64,000 nt of DNA. Origin: Virgibacillus sp. NKC19-16. GTDB lineage: Bacteria; Bacillota; Bacilli; Bacillales; Amphibacillaceae. Numbering within the stretch: the first letter of the stretch is position 1; each line of letters starts with the position of its first letter. Made by a program: the position numbers and the translations under genes. The stretch spans positions 3,406,001-3,470,000 of the forward strand of contig NZ_CP074373.1 in NCBI RefSeq assembly GCF_021560035.1, written 5' to 3'. The notes under the pieces were generated by a model. That model did no database searches. It was not told where the DNA came from and saw only the letters and a list, made by a program, of their open reading frames with translations. Of the stretch, positions 40,754 through 49,675 are shown piece after piece.

Positions 40754-42907
40754 ATGCTAGTAAAAGAAGAAAAAATCCTGCAAACCTATTTTGGCTATGA
40801 AACGTTTCGCCCTGGGCAAAAAGAGACGATTAACCATATATTAAACTTAAATAACACGCTTGCTGTGATGCCAACTGGCGGCGGTAAATCCTTATGCTAC
40901 CAGATTCCGGGTTTATCCCTAGATGGCACAGCAATCATCATTTCCCCATTAATATCCCTTATGAAGGATCAGGTTGACGCTCTCCATTCATACGGAATTC
41001 CCGCTACATATATTAACAGTTCACTTTCTGCGAGTGAACAGCACACGCGGCTCGAGGACATAGCTGCTAAGCGCTATAAATTCGTTTATGTAGCTCCTGA
41101 ACGTTTTGAATCGATGAATTTTGTAAACACCATTAAAAATATCCCGCTGGCACTTGTAGCTTTCGATGAAGCGCACTGTATTTCACAGTGGGGACATGAT
41201 TTTAGGCCCAGCTATCGTTCTATTGTTCCCAACTTGAAAAAATTAGCGAATATCCCGGTTTTTGTTGCATTGACTGCAACGGCTACAGAGGATGTTATTT
41301 CAGATATTAGCGATTTACTGCATATTGAGACAAATCATGTCGTCAACACCGGATTCGAACGAAAAAATTTGTCCTTTCATATTGCAAAAGGAAAGGACAA
41401 ATCATCCTATGTCCGTTCTTTTTTAGAAGAGCATCAAGATGAATCAGGAATTATTTACACAGCAACTAGAAAACAAGCAGATGCATTGCATGACCAACTA
41501 ACGCGTCGTGGTATTGATGTAGCCAAATATCATGCCGGATTATCAGAGGATGAACGTAAACAAGCACAGGCTGCCTTCATTCATGATGAAAAATCTATCA
41601 TGATCGCGACAAATGCATTCGGGATGGGGATCGATAAATCGAATGTGCGGTTCGTCATCCATTATGCCATGCCGATGAATATTGAGTCCTATTATCAGGA
41701 GGCCGGCAGAGCTGGACGTGACGGGGAACCGAGTGATTGTATTTTATTATTCTCCCCACAAGACATTCAATTACAGAAATTTTTGATCGAACAGTCACTG
41801 ATGGATGATGCTTCTAAACAACAGGAATACCGTAAATTACAGGCGATGATTAATTACTGTCATACCCATGGCTGTTTAACCGCACAAATTCTGGATTATT
41901 TTAACGACACGGAGACAACTGAAACTTGCGGGCGGTGCAGCAATTGTGTGGAGCGTCAGGAGAAAAGGGATATTACCGAAGAGGCACAGATGATTCTGTC
42001 TTGCGTCAAGCGCATGGGAGAACGCTTCGGTGTAGGCATGACCGCTAAAGTTCTAAAGGGCTCAAAGGATAAAAAGATAAAAGATTTTCACCTGGATCGA
42101 ATTTCTACTTATGGCTTGCTGTCTGCTTATACAGAAAAAGGGCTGACAGAATGGATCCATTTCCTGATTGCAGAACAGCTATTGGCGACGGAAGAAGGGA
42201 AATTCCCGACATTAAAATTGAATCAAAATTCAGTTGATGTATTGAAGGGAACACGCCCTGTCTGGATGTTTACTGCGCCAATACCTGTTAGCGAACAAGC
42301 TGATTATCATGAAGACCTATTCTCATCTTTACGCGCACTGCGAAAACAAATGGCTGCCGAGAAAAATGTCCCGCCATATGTGCTGTTTTCCGATGCAACA
42401 TTGAAGGAATTAAGCCGTTATTTTCCAGTTACAAAAGAGGATATGCTGGAGATCAAGGGTGTCGGTGAGAAGAAATATGAACAATACGGGGCGGAATTCC
42501 TTGCTGTCATCCAGGAATGGCGCGAGGAACATCCGGATGTGAAGAAGAAAATCCGAATCGCCGACACACCAGAGCCGGCGCCTAAACCTAAGAGACAGAA
42601 AACGGATGACGATAGACCAAGTCATATGGTGAGCTATCAAATGTTTCAGTGCGGAAAGTCGATTAAGGATATTGCAGGTATCCGGGAGTTTTCCCAGCAG
42701 ACGATAGAAAATCACATCTTTAAGGCATTTAAAGCCGGTTATCCAATTGCCTGGGAGATCTTTTTTAACGATGGAGAAGAAGCTACTGTATTAGCAGCAC
42801 GAGAGGAGATTGATGAGCCGCGGCTGAAGCCATTGAGGGAAGCTTTGCCTGAGGGATATAGTTATACGATGATTAAGGCAGTTTTGGTTAAGAATGGGTT
42901 GATGTAG
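40754..42907 (+). CDS. recQ: ATP-dependent DNA helicase RecQ
   Basis: The 717-residue protein has a full RecQ layout: Walker A MPTGGGKS (about 39-46), DEAH box AFDEAHCISQWGHDFRPSY (about 138), helicase C-terminal motif QEAGRAGRDG, a zinc-binding four-Cys cluster (CGRCSNC preceded by HGCLTAQIL), an HRDC domain (LFSSLRALRKQMA...) and an extra C-terminal helical/HTH domain (SHMVSYQMFQCGKSIKDIA). It unwinds recombination and replication intermediates. AAAGGAGG precedes the ATG by 9 bases. Confidence 0.95.
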   Translation: MLVKEEKILQTYFGYETFRPGQKETINHILNLNNTLAVMPTGGGKSLCYQIPGLSLDGTAIIISPLISLMKDQVDALHSYGIPATYINSSLSASEQHTRLEDIAAKRYKFVYVAPERFESMNFVNTIKNIPLALVAFDEAHCISQWGHDFRPSYRSIVPNLKKLANIPVFVALTATATEDVISDISDLLHIETNHVVNTGFERKNLSFHIAKGKDKSSYVRSFLEEHQDESGIIYTATRKQADALHDQLTRRGIDVAKYHAGLSEDERKQAQAAFIHDEKSIMIATNAFGMGIDKSNVRFVIHYAMPMNIESYYQEAGRAGRDGEPSDCILLFSPQDIQLQKFLIEQSLMDDASKQQEYRKLQAMINYCHTHGCLTAQILDYFNDTETTETCGRCSNCVERQEKRDITEEAQMILSCVKRMGERFGVGMTAKVLKGSKDKKIKDFHLDRISTYGLLSAYTEKGLTEWIHFLIAEQLLATEEGKFPTLKLNQNSVDVLKGTRPVWMFTAPIPVSEQADYHEDLFSSLRALRKQMAAEKNVPPYVLFSDATLKELSRYFPVTKEDMLEIKGVGEKKYEQYGAEFLAVIQEWREEHPDVKKKIRIADTPEPAPKPKRQKTDDDRPSHMVSYQMFQCGKSIKDIAGIREFSQQTIENHIFKAFKAGYPIAWEIFFNDGEEATVLAAREEIDEPRLKPLREALPEGYSYTMIKAVLVKNGLM

Positions 42908-43087
42908 ATTGAAGTTCCTGCGTGTACTCGTTGCTTTCAATCAAAAAGAGAAGGACCTTCGACTGTATCCTTCAATTCATACGTTTCGAAAGAACTGTTG
43001 GAGCATGCTACGAACGTTATTCGCTTTTTTGTCTTTGCAGTATGAGGAATAATTTTCAAAATAAAACATAGGTGTAGTTATATTTTA

Positions 43088-43096
43088 TGTTATAAT
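43088..43096 (+). promoter_or_regulatory. Extended -10 promoter of the toxin gene
   Basis: TGT-TATAAT is a perfect extended -10; there is no good -35. The predicted mRNA has a leader of about 94 bases before the ATG. Confidence 0.7.
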
Positions 43097-43196
43097 ACTT
43101 GTATCAATAGATTGGCTTCACATGAGGGGTTAAGGTGGCACTGTCGTCCTGTCGGTAGTCTTAAGTTGGAGACTTCCTAGGGAAGAGGTGACGCCA

Positions 43197-43283
43197 ATGG
43201 ATTTTGAAAGCACTTTGACGTTAATGATATCCTTTGGGATGTTAATAGCGTTCATTATGGCTGATAAAAACCATAAAAAATAA
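43197..43283 (+). CDS. Holin-like type I toxin (28 aa)
   Basis: This very short frame runs from MDFESTLTL through a single hydrophobic helix (MISFGMLIAFIM) to a charged tail, DKNHKK. The pattern is that of the holin-like toxin family that includes TxpA, BsrG and YonT of Bacillus. GAGGTG lies 6 bases before the ATG. An extended -10 lies upstream and a GACCG/CGGTC terminator 83 bases downstream. A convergent antisense RNA covers the 3' end. Such peptides harm the cell membrane when their antitoxin RNA is lost. It is intact here; a decayed relative sits at 3148-3196. Confidence 0.75.
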   Translation: MDFESTLTLMISFGMLIAFIMADKNHKK

Positions 43284-43396
43284 CCCCTCATGCAACTTAG
43301 CAGGTTAGCGAGGGATTATTTTCCTAATGCCGCCTGACCCCTCTTGATGGGGTTCGGTCTATTGTGACCGTTCCATGTACTAGCATGGGCGGTCTT
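43275..43396 (-). ncRNA. Antisense antitoxin RNA of the holin-like toxin
   Basis: On the minus strand TATAAT (43401-43406) predicts a start near 43395. The transcript would run to a hairpin TAATCCCTC / GAGGGGTTA (43281-43318), followed by TTTTTTA at 43275-43280. It is therefore about 120 bases, complementary to the toxin mRNA's 3' UTR and to its last codons. This is the arrangement of RatA/TxpA and SR4/BsrG. The -35 is weak, and the RNA is predicted, not shown. Confidence 0.6.
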
Positions 43397-43399
43397 TTT
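43366..43399 (+). terminator. Terminator of the toxin mRNA
   Basis: GACCGTTCCATG / CATGGGCGGTC forms an imperfect stem followed by TTTTTAA. Confidence 0.8.
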
Positions 43400-43440
43400 A
43401 ATTATATGTCTTCCTACGAATAGTATACCCTAATTACAGA

Positions 43441-43575
43441 TTACAAAACAACTTTTTTTACTTGAATTACCACCTCTATTTGTTTTCTATTTATTAAACT
43501 GTTTCTATAACCTTCTTCCAGCCTGTCTATTAACCTTTCCATAGCTTCTTGTTTCGTTCTTCCTAGACCTTTCAA
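43441..43575 (-). CDS. Possible short orphan frame (44 aa)
   Basis: From TTG 43575 the frame reads KGLGRTKQEAMERLIDRLEEGYRNS... and ends ...VVIQVKKVVL. The composition, an amphipathic charged helix followed by a beta-like tail, looks protein-like, and the frame stays open against the local AT bias. No ribosome site is visible, and the frame closes just upstream at a TGA, so it may be the remnant of a longer gene. No family was recognised. Confidence 0.25.
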   Translation of the reverse strand: MKGLGRTKQEAMERLIDRLEEGYRNSLINRKQIEVVIQVKKVVL

Positions 43576-43682
43576 TTGTATTTTTTGTCTTCTGAATCAT
43601 CTTCTTTTTCTTTGCGAAGCTGTTTCTTGCTAATTTTATTACTTTATTTAACGATTAAAATAATTGCTTTTCTAGTAATGTT

Positions 43683-44692
43683 CTATGGACTTAAAAAACA
43701 CCCTTCCACCACTTCATCAAGATCCTTACGTTTACCATTCCAGTCCTTCATATCAATCTCGAGAACCCGGCCATTCGCTATAGCAGTTAATACTTTTTGC
43801 TCGTCAAACAGATACGCAAATGTATGAAGTGTACCAAAAAAGTTATCATAGTCATCAAAAAACATTGGTGAATTTTGGTCTCGAAACCAATCAAACATCT
43901 CTTTTCCAGTTCGGTGATTCGTTTTAGCTTGATCTAAATGATACAAACGTTCAGAAGTGTTTCCAGCTGTACGGTTGTATGCACCCATTCCGGCATGTTG
44001 AAAATGATTCGTACATATAGCACATTTTGATCATGACGGACTTTCACTTCAACAGGAGATGCTTCTACAACAGCTGCATGACCGTTTGCATCACCAATTG
44101 AGTAATTGTAACTCCACGAATGTGGCAACTCTTTTATTAATTGGATAGCTTCATCGGTTGTTTTGCATGTGTCCAACACAATCCTTAGAACACTCCCTGC
44201 ACTTAGCCCCTTCCTCGAATGCGTATGATTAACAAAATGAAATCCTATAGCCAGCCCTTTTTCATTCACCCCTTCATGCCTGCCCAACATATGTAAACTA
44301 TAGCCAACACTCGCATAAGCCTCCTGCGGGTTAATTATCGCTAAACGATTGTCGTAACTGTCAGGTGAAAAATCATAATTTCGAACATAATATTTTGGCG
44401 TGACTACTGCAGAGCAACCCATTCCCTTTAGTTTTGGAATATCATATCCACTAAATAGGGACAACGCTTTTTTATAAGGAATATTTAATGATTCTGTTAA
44501 CCCTTTCACTTCATCAAGGAGGTGTGGAGCAAAATGATGAAAGATATTCTCGGTGTCAAGTACATCAATGTTTTCATTCATAATAGGCTCAAATTTTTCC
44601 ACCAGTGAAGCAGGAATGTTTTCTCCCTGATTATAGCCAATTTCATACGATGAGCCTTTTTGTTGGTCTATTGCTACTTCAAAGTATGTCAA
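43683..44692 (-). pseudogene. C45-family acyltransferase (penicillin-acyltransferase-like), frameshifted
   Basis: The 5' frame (44692 to about 44015) has the C45 processing and catalytic site GCSAVVTPKYYVRNYDF, with Cys as the mature nucleophile, and SLHMLGRHEGVNEKGLAIG. The 3' frame continues as TNHFQHAGMGAYNRTAGNTSERL to the normal end. One missing base near 44015-44017 would rejoin them as ...VLYCTNHFQHAGMG.... TTG 44692 follows AAGGAG by 8 bases. These Ntn-hydrolases act on acyl amides or beta-lactams; the natural substrate is unknown. It may be a real pseudogene or a sequencing indel. Confidence 0.8.
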
Positions 44693-44811
44693 TTCAAGCA
44701 CTCCTTATTTTTCGTTATAAAAGTTAATTCTGCATATTTCTCAATACTCCATTTTATTCCACAAAATAGTCCAATTTTGAAGAAGGTTATTTCGTGGTAA
44801 GCGCGCCTAGG

Positions 44812-45357
44812 CTAAGTCCGAATAAATCTCCTAAATTCCATCAACCAACAATCCCGGTATTCTCCCTCGTGAAATTCGTGTTTAGAAAGTATCTTAACCT
44901 TGGTAAAGCCACACTTTTCGTAACATTTAAGTGCCCTCTTATTCGTAATTTGCGGATCCATCACTACCCGATCCACTTGTTTGTGTTGCATTAAAAAATC
45001 CACCATTGACTTTACAAGTAATGTTCCAATTCCTCTATTCCAGTACTCTGTTTCGCCAATAAATTGGTCAATTCCATAGATGTTTTCGCTTTCATCATAA
45101 CCGTAAGTTGCTCTGGTTTTTTCATCTAGCTGATAATATTGTATGTATCCGATCTCTACTTCTTTGTACATAACTATACAGCTAAGCCGATTATTTTTCT
45201 GATTATAAAATTTCTTATTAACTATTTCTATATCAAAAGGATTGTCTCTTCCCTCATAGAATTCAAGCACCAATGGGTTTGAAAGCCACTTTGCCAGTAA
45301 ATGATTATCTTTTGTGAGTAGCTGACGGACTTGTAAACTTTCTTTTTCAAATAACAA
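44812..45357 (-). CDS. GNAT acetyltransferase, AAC(6')-like
   Basis: The 181-residue protein has the GNAT acetyl-CoA site YWNRGIGTLLVKSMV and the downstream VVMDPQITNKRALKCYEKCGF. The IYGIDQFIGE segment and the HEFHEGEYRDCWLME tail are typical of the AAC(6') aminoglycoside acetyltransferases and their relatives. The true substrate is not proven. TTG 45357 is chosen because GGGGGAGG lies 8 bases upstream; the longer GTG frame begins inside the family A repeat. The leader of its mRNA would start at this repeat. Confidence 0.75.
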   Translation of the reverse strand: MLFEKESLQVRQLLTKDNHLLAKWLSNPLVLEFYEGRDNPFDIEIVNKKFYNQKNNRLSCIVMYKEVEIGYIQYYQLDEKTRATYGYDESENIYGIDQFIGETEYWNRGIGTLLVKSMVDFLMQHKQVDRVVMDPQITNKRALKCYEKCGFTKVKILSKHEFHEGEYRDCWLMEFRRFIRT

Positions 45358-45375
45358 TTGAAATACCTCCCCCAC

Positions 45376-45404
45376 GGAAGCAAAAGAACCGTCCCCGTGC
45401 TTCC
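45376..45404. repeat. Family A dispersed palindrome, copy 2
   Basis: GGAAGCAAAAGAACCGTCCC... to GCTTCC. It lies between a TATAAT (minus strand, 45413-45418) and the start of the GNAT gene, so it falls in the 5' leader of that gene and could fold in its mRNA. The remaining 317 bases up to the NCS1 permease hold nothing else clear. Confidence 0.8.
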
Positions 45405-45721
45405 TTTCTTTTATTATAACTAATAGTCACTCAGACATGAAGATTTAAGCGATTTATTTAATTAACCTCTTTTAGGTGTTAATGTTCTTTGAATATGCAC
45501 ATTTAAAGCTTAGACAACCATCCCTAAGATAGAAGCAGCATTCAATAGATAGATAGACTTTTTAGCGCTCTTATTGCAAAACTAGCAGGATAATCCCGTT
45601 TGATTCCTTTAAACGCTATTGATATATTGAATACCGGTAGCAGCGGTTTGTGAATAAACACACACAAAATCTGGAGGGATCCACATTGTGAAATGTTAAA
45701 CAAGAAAAGGAGATGATAGAT

Positions 45722-47122
45722 ATGAGATCTGTTCAAGCTACAGATCAAAAAGTTAACGAGGAAATGGATCAAGATTATTCATTAGATAGAGTCCCTCGCG
45801 AAAAAAGGAACATGGGTTGGATTAGTATTACAAATATTACATTTGGTATTGCCACGGCAATATTTTACTTTCAAATGGGAAGTGTCATGGCACTTCAATT
45901 TGGAGCAATTAACGCTATTATATCAGCTATTTATGCGATTGTTGTTGCCGGTATTCTGGGAACATTCATTGCTTACTTATCTGCAAAGTCTGGAATGAAC
46001 GTTAATTTACTATCACGTGGCGGCGGGTTTGGCTATATTGGCGCCTCGTTAACCTCATTTATTTATGCTACGAATTTTATCATGTATTGTGCGCTGGAAG
46101 GTTTAATACTCGTAGCTGCTGTCCACGAATTTTTTCCTGTTATCCCCCAATGGATACTAATTATCTTCTTTGGTTCGATCGTTATCCCTTTAAACTGGTT
46201 TGGGATCAAGCAGTTGGATAAATTGCAAAAATGGTCGTTGCCGCTGTTCGGCATTTTTTTAATTGCAGCAATTATTATGGCTGCAAACACGCCTTCCGTT
46301 TATGGTGATAGTTTTTGGTCGTATATGCCAGAGGGCGTACAAGTCGGAGGAACGGCTTTATTGCTTTGTATCGGAATGCAGCATGGTATTATGGGGCTGA
46401 CACCGCTGCTCGCTTCAGATTATGCTCGCTTTCTTAAACCAAAAGATACGAAGCTAGGAATATTTGCCATTGGATTCATCCCCCAGATTTTCTGTTTTGG
46501 AGTCATGGGTGGCCTTGGAATCTGGTTTGGCGTTCGTCTGGGAGAACCAAATCCAGGTGTGTATATTGTGCTACTCCTAGGTATTTTTGGAGTCCTGTTT
46601 ACGATGATAACGCAAGTAAGAATTAATATTACGAATATATATAGCGGCTCGTTGTCCCTGTCCAGCTTCTTTGAAAATATTTTCAAATTCAAACCAGGCC
46701 GCCGCTTTTGGGTTGTCATCACAGGTGTTGCTGCGATGATTTTAATGTTGGCCGGTATCGTCAATCATCTGGAGACAGCTATGACGTTCCAGGGAGTCTT
46801 CTTAATGACCTGGGCAGCAATTCTAGTCACTGATGCCGTTATCGTCAAAAAAATATTGAAGATTGGCCCCGGTTATTATGAGGCCAAACAGCAAAACCTG
46901 CATAAATGGAATCCGGTAGGCGTCGTTGCTTTAGTAGTAGCAAGCGGGTTAGGCACCGTTGCGGCATTAGGGTACATGGGAACATTCTTGCAAAGCACTG
47001 CCGCGTTTTTCGCAGCATTACTTGCAGCTGTACTCACCGTGACTTTAGCCATTTCTACCAAAGGAAAATATTACATCAAAAAGAAAAACAACGATGTTGC
47101 AAGAGAAGACTATATTGCATAA
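45722..47122 (+). CDS. NCS1-family purine/cytosine permease-like transporter
   Basis: The 466-residue protein has 12 membrane helices and NCS1 landmarks: ITNITFGIATAIFYFQMGS, LLSRGGGFGYIGA, and the later ASDYARFLKPKD. Members import cytosine, allantoin, hydantoin or related compounds with Na+ or H+. ATG 45722 is preferred because AAAAGGAG lies 9 bases upstream; ATG 45713 abuts the site. The M20 amidohydrolase at 51589 may use a related substrate, but it is 4.5 kb away and not in the same operon. Confidence 0.8.
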   Translation: MRSVQATDQKVNEEMDQDYSLDRVPREKRNMGWISITNITFGIATAIFYFQMGSVMALQFGAINAIISAIYAIVVAGILGTFIAYLSAKSGMNVNLLSRGGGFGYIGASLTSFIYATNFIMYCALEGLILVAAVHEFFPVIPQWILIIFFGSIVIPLNWFGIKQLDKLQKWSLPLFGIFLIAAIIMAANTPSVYGDSFWSYMPEGVQVGGTALLLCIGMQHGIMGLTPLLASDYARFLKPKDTKLGIFAIGFIPQIFCFGVMGGLGIWFGVRLGEPNPGVYIVLLLGIFGVLFTMITQVRINITNIYSGSLSLSSFFENIFKFKPGRRFWVVITGVAAMILMLAGIVNHLETAMTFQGVFLMTWAAILVTDAVIVKKILKIGPGYYEAKQQNLHKWNPVGVVALVVASGLGTVAALGYMGTFLQSTAAFFAALLAAVLTVTLAISTKGKYYIKKKNNDVAREDYIA

Positions 47123-47134
47123 GTGGAAGAAAGG

Positions 47135-47163
47135 GGAAGCACGGGGACGGCCCCCGTGCTTCC
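47135..47163. repeat. Family A dispersed palindrome, copy 3 (perfect)
   Basis: GGAAGCACGGGG / CCCCGTGCTTCC is a perfect 12-bp stem. It sits between two convergent genes and must end both transcripts. Confidence 0.9.
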
Positions 47164-48197
47164 TACTCCACACCACTTTCCAATATCGAAAAGGTCCCTT
47201 TCGCACAATCAACCTCTGCCAGTACACCATATGGCAAAATAAACTTCGGTTCCGTATGCCCGAAATTCAAGTTATAAAGAATCGGCAAATCTTCTAAATT
47301 ATATTCCTTCATAACGTTTAAAATTTCTTCTTTGTATGCTTCGTAATATTTCTCATCATGCGGCTTACCAAAAATGATTGCATTCGCTTTGTGCAGGATG
47401 CCTTGCGCAGCATAATTCCGAAGCCAATATTTCATAAATGCAGGTTCTGCCTCTTCCTCCGACGTTTCAAAGAAAAGAATGCTATCGTCCCAATGCTTAT
47501 TATCAGGCCAAAGTTCTGTACCTTTCGCAAACTCCAGCACATCGATACAACCACCAATCAAACGCCCTTTTACGACATTCGACGCGCCTTGAATCACTTC
47601 GTATCCGGTATTTTGCTGCATCGTTCGCTGCTTGTGTTTATTCGCTTCATCCCATTCCAAATACTCACTCGTCCATTCTTTAGCAGGTTGAATCTCACCA
47701 ATCGCATTACCGGAGAATAGCGTCCGCTTCACCGCTTCTACCGTATAGGGATCCATTTCCACATTCTCAGCAAAATCACTTAAAACCGCGGGACCATAAA
47801 AGGAAGAAACCCCTGCTTTAAGGCAAAACAGATGAGAAATAGTTATATCGGAATACCCCACGAAAATTTTCGGATTCGCATGGATCACATCAAAATCTAT
47901 ATACGGAAGTAGCCGAATACTGTCATCTCCTCCAATATTTGAGAAGACCCCTTTAATTTCCTTATCCCTGAATGCCGTCATCAGATCGGCTGCACGTGCT
48001 TCCGGATGCTCATAAAGATAGGCAGCACCTTTCAAACTGTTTGGCATCGGCACAACTTCAAGGCCAAACACCTCTTCCAACCTCTTTACGCCTTGTTCAT
48101 ATCGCCATTTAATTTCCGGCTCACCGGCCCCTCCCCAGGAAGGGCTTACGGTTGCTACTTTATCTCCCGGTTGCAATTTCTTTGGTTTTTTTAACAT
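47163..48197 (-). CDS. S66-family serine peptidase (MccF/LdcA-like), paralog 1
   Basis: The 344-residue protein has the S66 fold with the nucleophile in FVGYSDITISHLF, the Glu region ILFFETSEEE and the catalytic His in LNFGHTEPKFILPYG. S66 peptidases are either LD-carboxypeptidases that trim peptidoglycan or MccF-type enzymes that inactivate microcin C-like peptide-nucleotides. A catalytic-loop insert between the Ser and Glu regions (about residues 180-230) favours the MccF group. A second gene about two-thirds identical lies at 50518. The start is a plain ATG. Confidence 0.85.
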   Translation of the reverse strand: MLKKPKKLQPGDKVATVSPSWGGAGEPEIKWRYEQGVKRLEEVFGLEVVPMPNSLKGAAYLYEHPEARAADLMTAFRDKEIKGVFSNIGGDDSIRLLPYIDFDVIHANPKIFVGYSDITISHLFCLKAGVSSFYGPAVLSDFAENVEMDPYTVEAVKRTLFSGNAIGEIQPAKEWTSEYLEWDEANKHKQRTMQQNTGYEVIQGASNVVKGRLIGGCIDVLEFAKGTELWPDNKHWDDSILFFETSEEEAEPAFMKYWLRNYAAQGILHKANAIIFGKPHDEKYYEAYKEEILNVMKEYNLEDLPILYNLNFGHTEPKFILPYGVLAEVDCAKGTFSILESGVE

Positions 48198-48313
48198 TGG
48201 ATCACCACTTTCTATTGATTTTATTACTCAGTCTTGACATCATATTCAAAAATCTGTTTCCCCCAGCTTATTCAGCAAATACAAGATTGAGAAACAAATA
48301 GCCTATAGTAATT

Positions 48314-49609
48314 TTAATTGGATAAATCCATTTTATTTATCTCTGACAGCCATTTCTCTACGTATTGATCGATTATTTGCTGTTTATCAAAATTATCTTC
48401 AAATGCAGGAAAAATAAAGCGTTGATGCACCGTAAGATAATATAGAGGAGCGAGAACTCGTACAAGACGAAATTCTTCATACAAACGGGCAAGCGTGTCA
48501 AACATCTTCCATTCTTTCAGATAAGAATCTAATAATTCTTGACTTACTTGTTTCGAAAAGTATTCATTCACTTCTTCTAATAATACAATCACACTCAAGA
48601 AAGGATGGCTCAGTGAACTATCCGACCAGTCGTAAATAACCGGTTGTCCTTGTTGAACCATAATATTACCCCCAAACAAATCACCGTGTTCTAACGAGAT
48701 AGGAAGTCTTGATTCATGTAATCGTCTTACAAGAGACAATACAGACGGGATCTTCTTTTTCAATGCAATATGCTTTTCTAGTGACATATTATTATTGGAA
48801 GCTAATTCACCCAGAGATTCTTCCAAATGGTTGTTTAATATCTCAATGAACGGTCTGACAGGACATCCTAATTTTTGCAGCTTATCTTTATGGATAAGGG
48901 ATCCTTTTTGAATAGTAACCATTCGATGCAAGGCTTTTTCCCAATGGCTAATATTAGTTGATTCACCGAGAAGATCTCCTTGTAGTTCGTCTATTATATA
49001 CCAATTTTTTTCGAGATCCAGAGCTATTACTTCTGGAACATAAGATGGATAATGTTCTGCTAAATAGTTGTGAATACTGGGTTCATGTGAAAATACACCT
49101 GGTACAGCTTTAAAATAGTAATTATCTTTCGTTGTCTTTATTTTAAACAAAGCTGAACGTTCCCAACTTCTGATTTGTTCAAATGCGATTGGACTACATG
49201 GCAATTTCTTCTCCACCCACGCTTCCATTTCTCGACGCCATCCAAGTTGAAACCATGCAAAGTTTCGACTACCACCTTTAGACAACCAATCAAGTATCTC
49301 TTTTCGTTCATTAGGATGAATTGCTTCCAATAATTCAATGGAATGAAGATCAAACCAGACAACCCTCTCATTCTCTATAGGATTGTCTAAGGCCTCTATT
49401 TCATATATTCTTATACCTTCATCCTGATAATAGCAGCGTAATACATTCACTTCTAAATTGAATTCCCTCTTAAAAAAATCATTGATTGGCAAGGTAACAG
49501 CAACGTGTAGACTTTCAGAATTGAAAAAGGGTAATGCGTATCTACGATATTTCCGACATAACAGCAATTTTCGTTGACTGCTTGAAAACACGATAAATTT
49601 CAAAAGCAA
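48314..49609 (-). CDS. APH-like kinase with an N-terminal domain
   Basis: The C-terminal part (about residues 130-420) is an aminoglycoside-phosphotransferase fold: LEHGDLFGGNIMV (Brenner-type motif with catalytic Asp) and VIYDWSDSSLSHPF (metal ligand). The first roughly 110 residues form a separate alpha/beta domain that looks like a degenerate NUDIX-like module; this is a guess. The acceptor is unknown and need not be an antibiotic. TTG 49609 has GAGGGGG about 10 bases upstream. It sits between two S66 peptidases and next to a GNAT. Confidence 0.7.
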   Translation of the reverse strand: MLLKFIVFSSSQRKLLLCRKYRRYALPFFNSESLHVAVTLPINDFFKREFNLEVNVLRCYYQDEGIRIYEIEALDNPIENERVVWFDLHSIELLEAIHPNERKEILDWLSKGGSRNFAWFQLGWRREMEAWVEKKLPCSPIAFEQIRSWERSALFKIKTTKDNYYFKAVPGVFSHEPSIHNYLAEHYPSYVPEVIALDLEKNWYIIDELQGDLLGESTNISHWEKALHRMVTIQKGSLIHKDKLQKLGCPVRPFIEILNNHLEESLGELASNNNMSLEKHIALKKKIPSVLSLVRRLHESRLPISLEHGDLFGGNIMVQQGQPVIYDWSDSSLSHPFLSVIVLLEEVNEYFSKQVSQELLDSYLKEWKMFDTLARLYEEFRLVRVLAPLYYLTVHQRFIFPAFEDNFDKQQIIDQYVEKWLSEINKMDLSN

Positions 49610-49675
49610 AACATTTGATCCCCCTCTCGACTATTTTTTTGACCTCTAATCTCCTTTTATAAAAATCTACGCCAG

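Noticed and set aside
43576-43827. Plus-strand 83-codon frame antisense to the C45 gene
   Set aside because: It is antisense to the 3' part of a recognisable protein and lacks a ribosome site.
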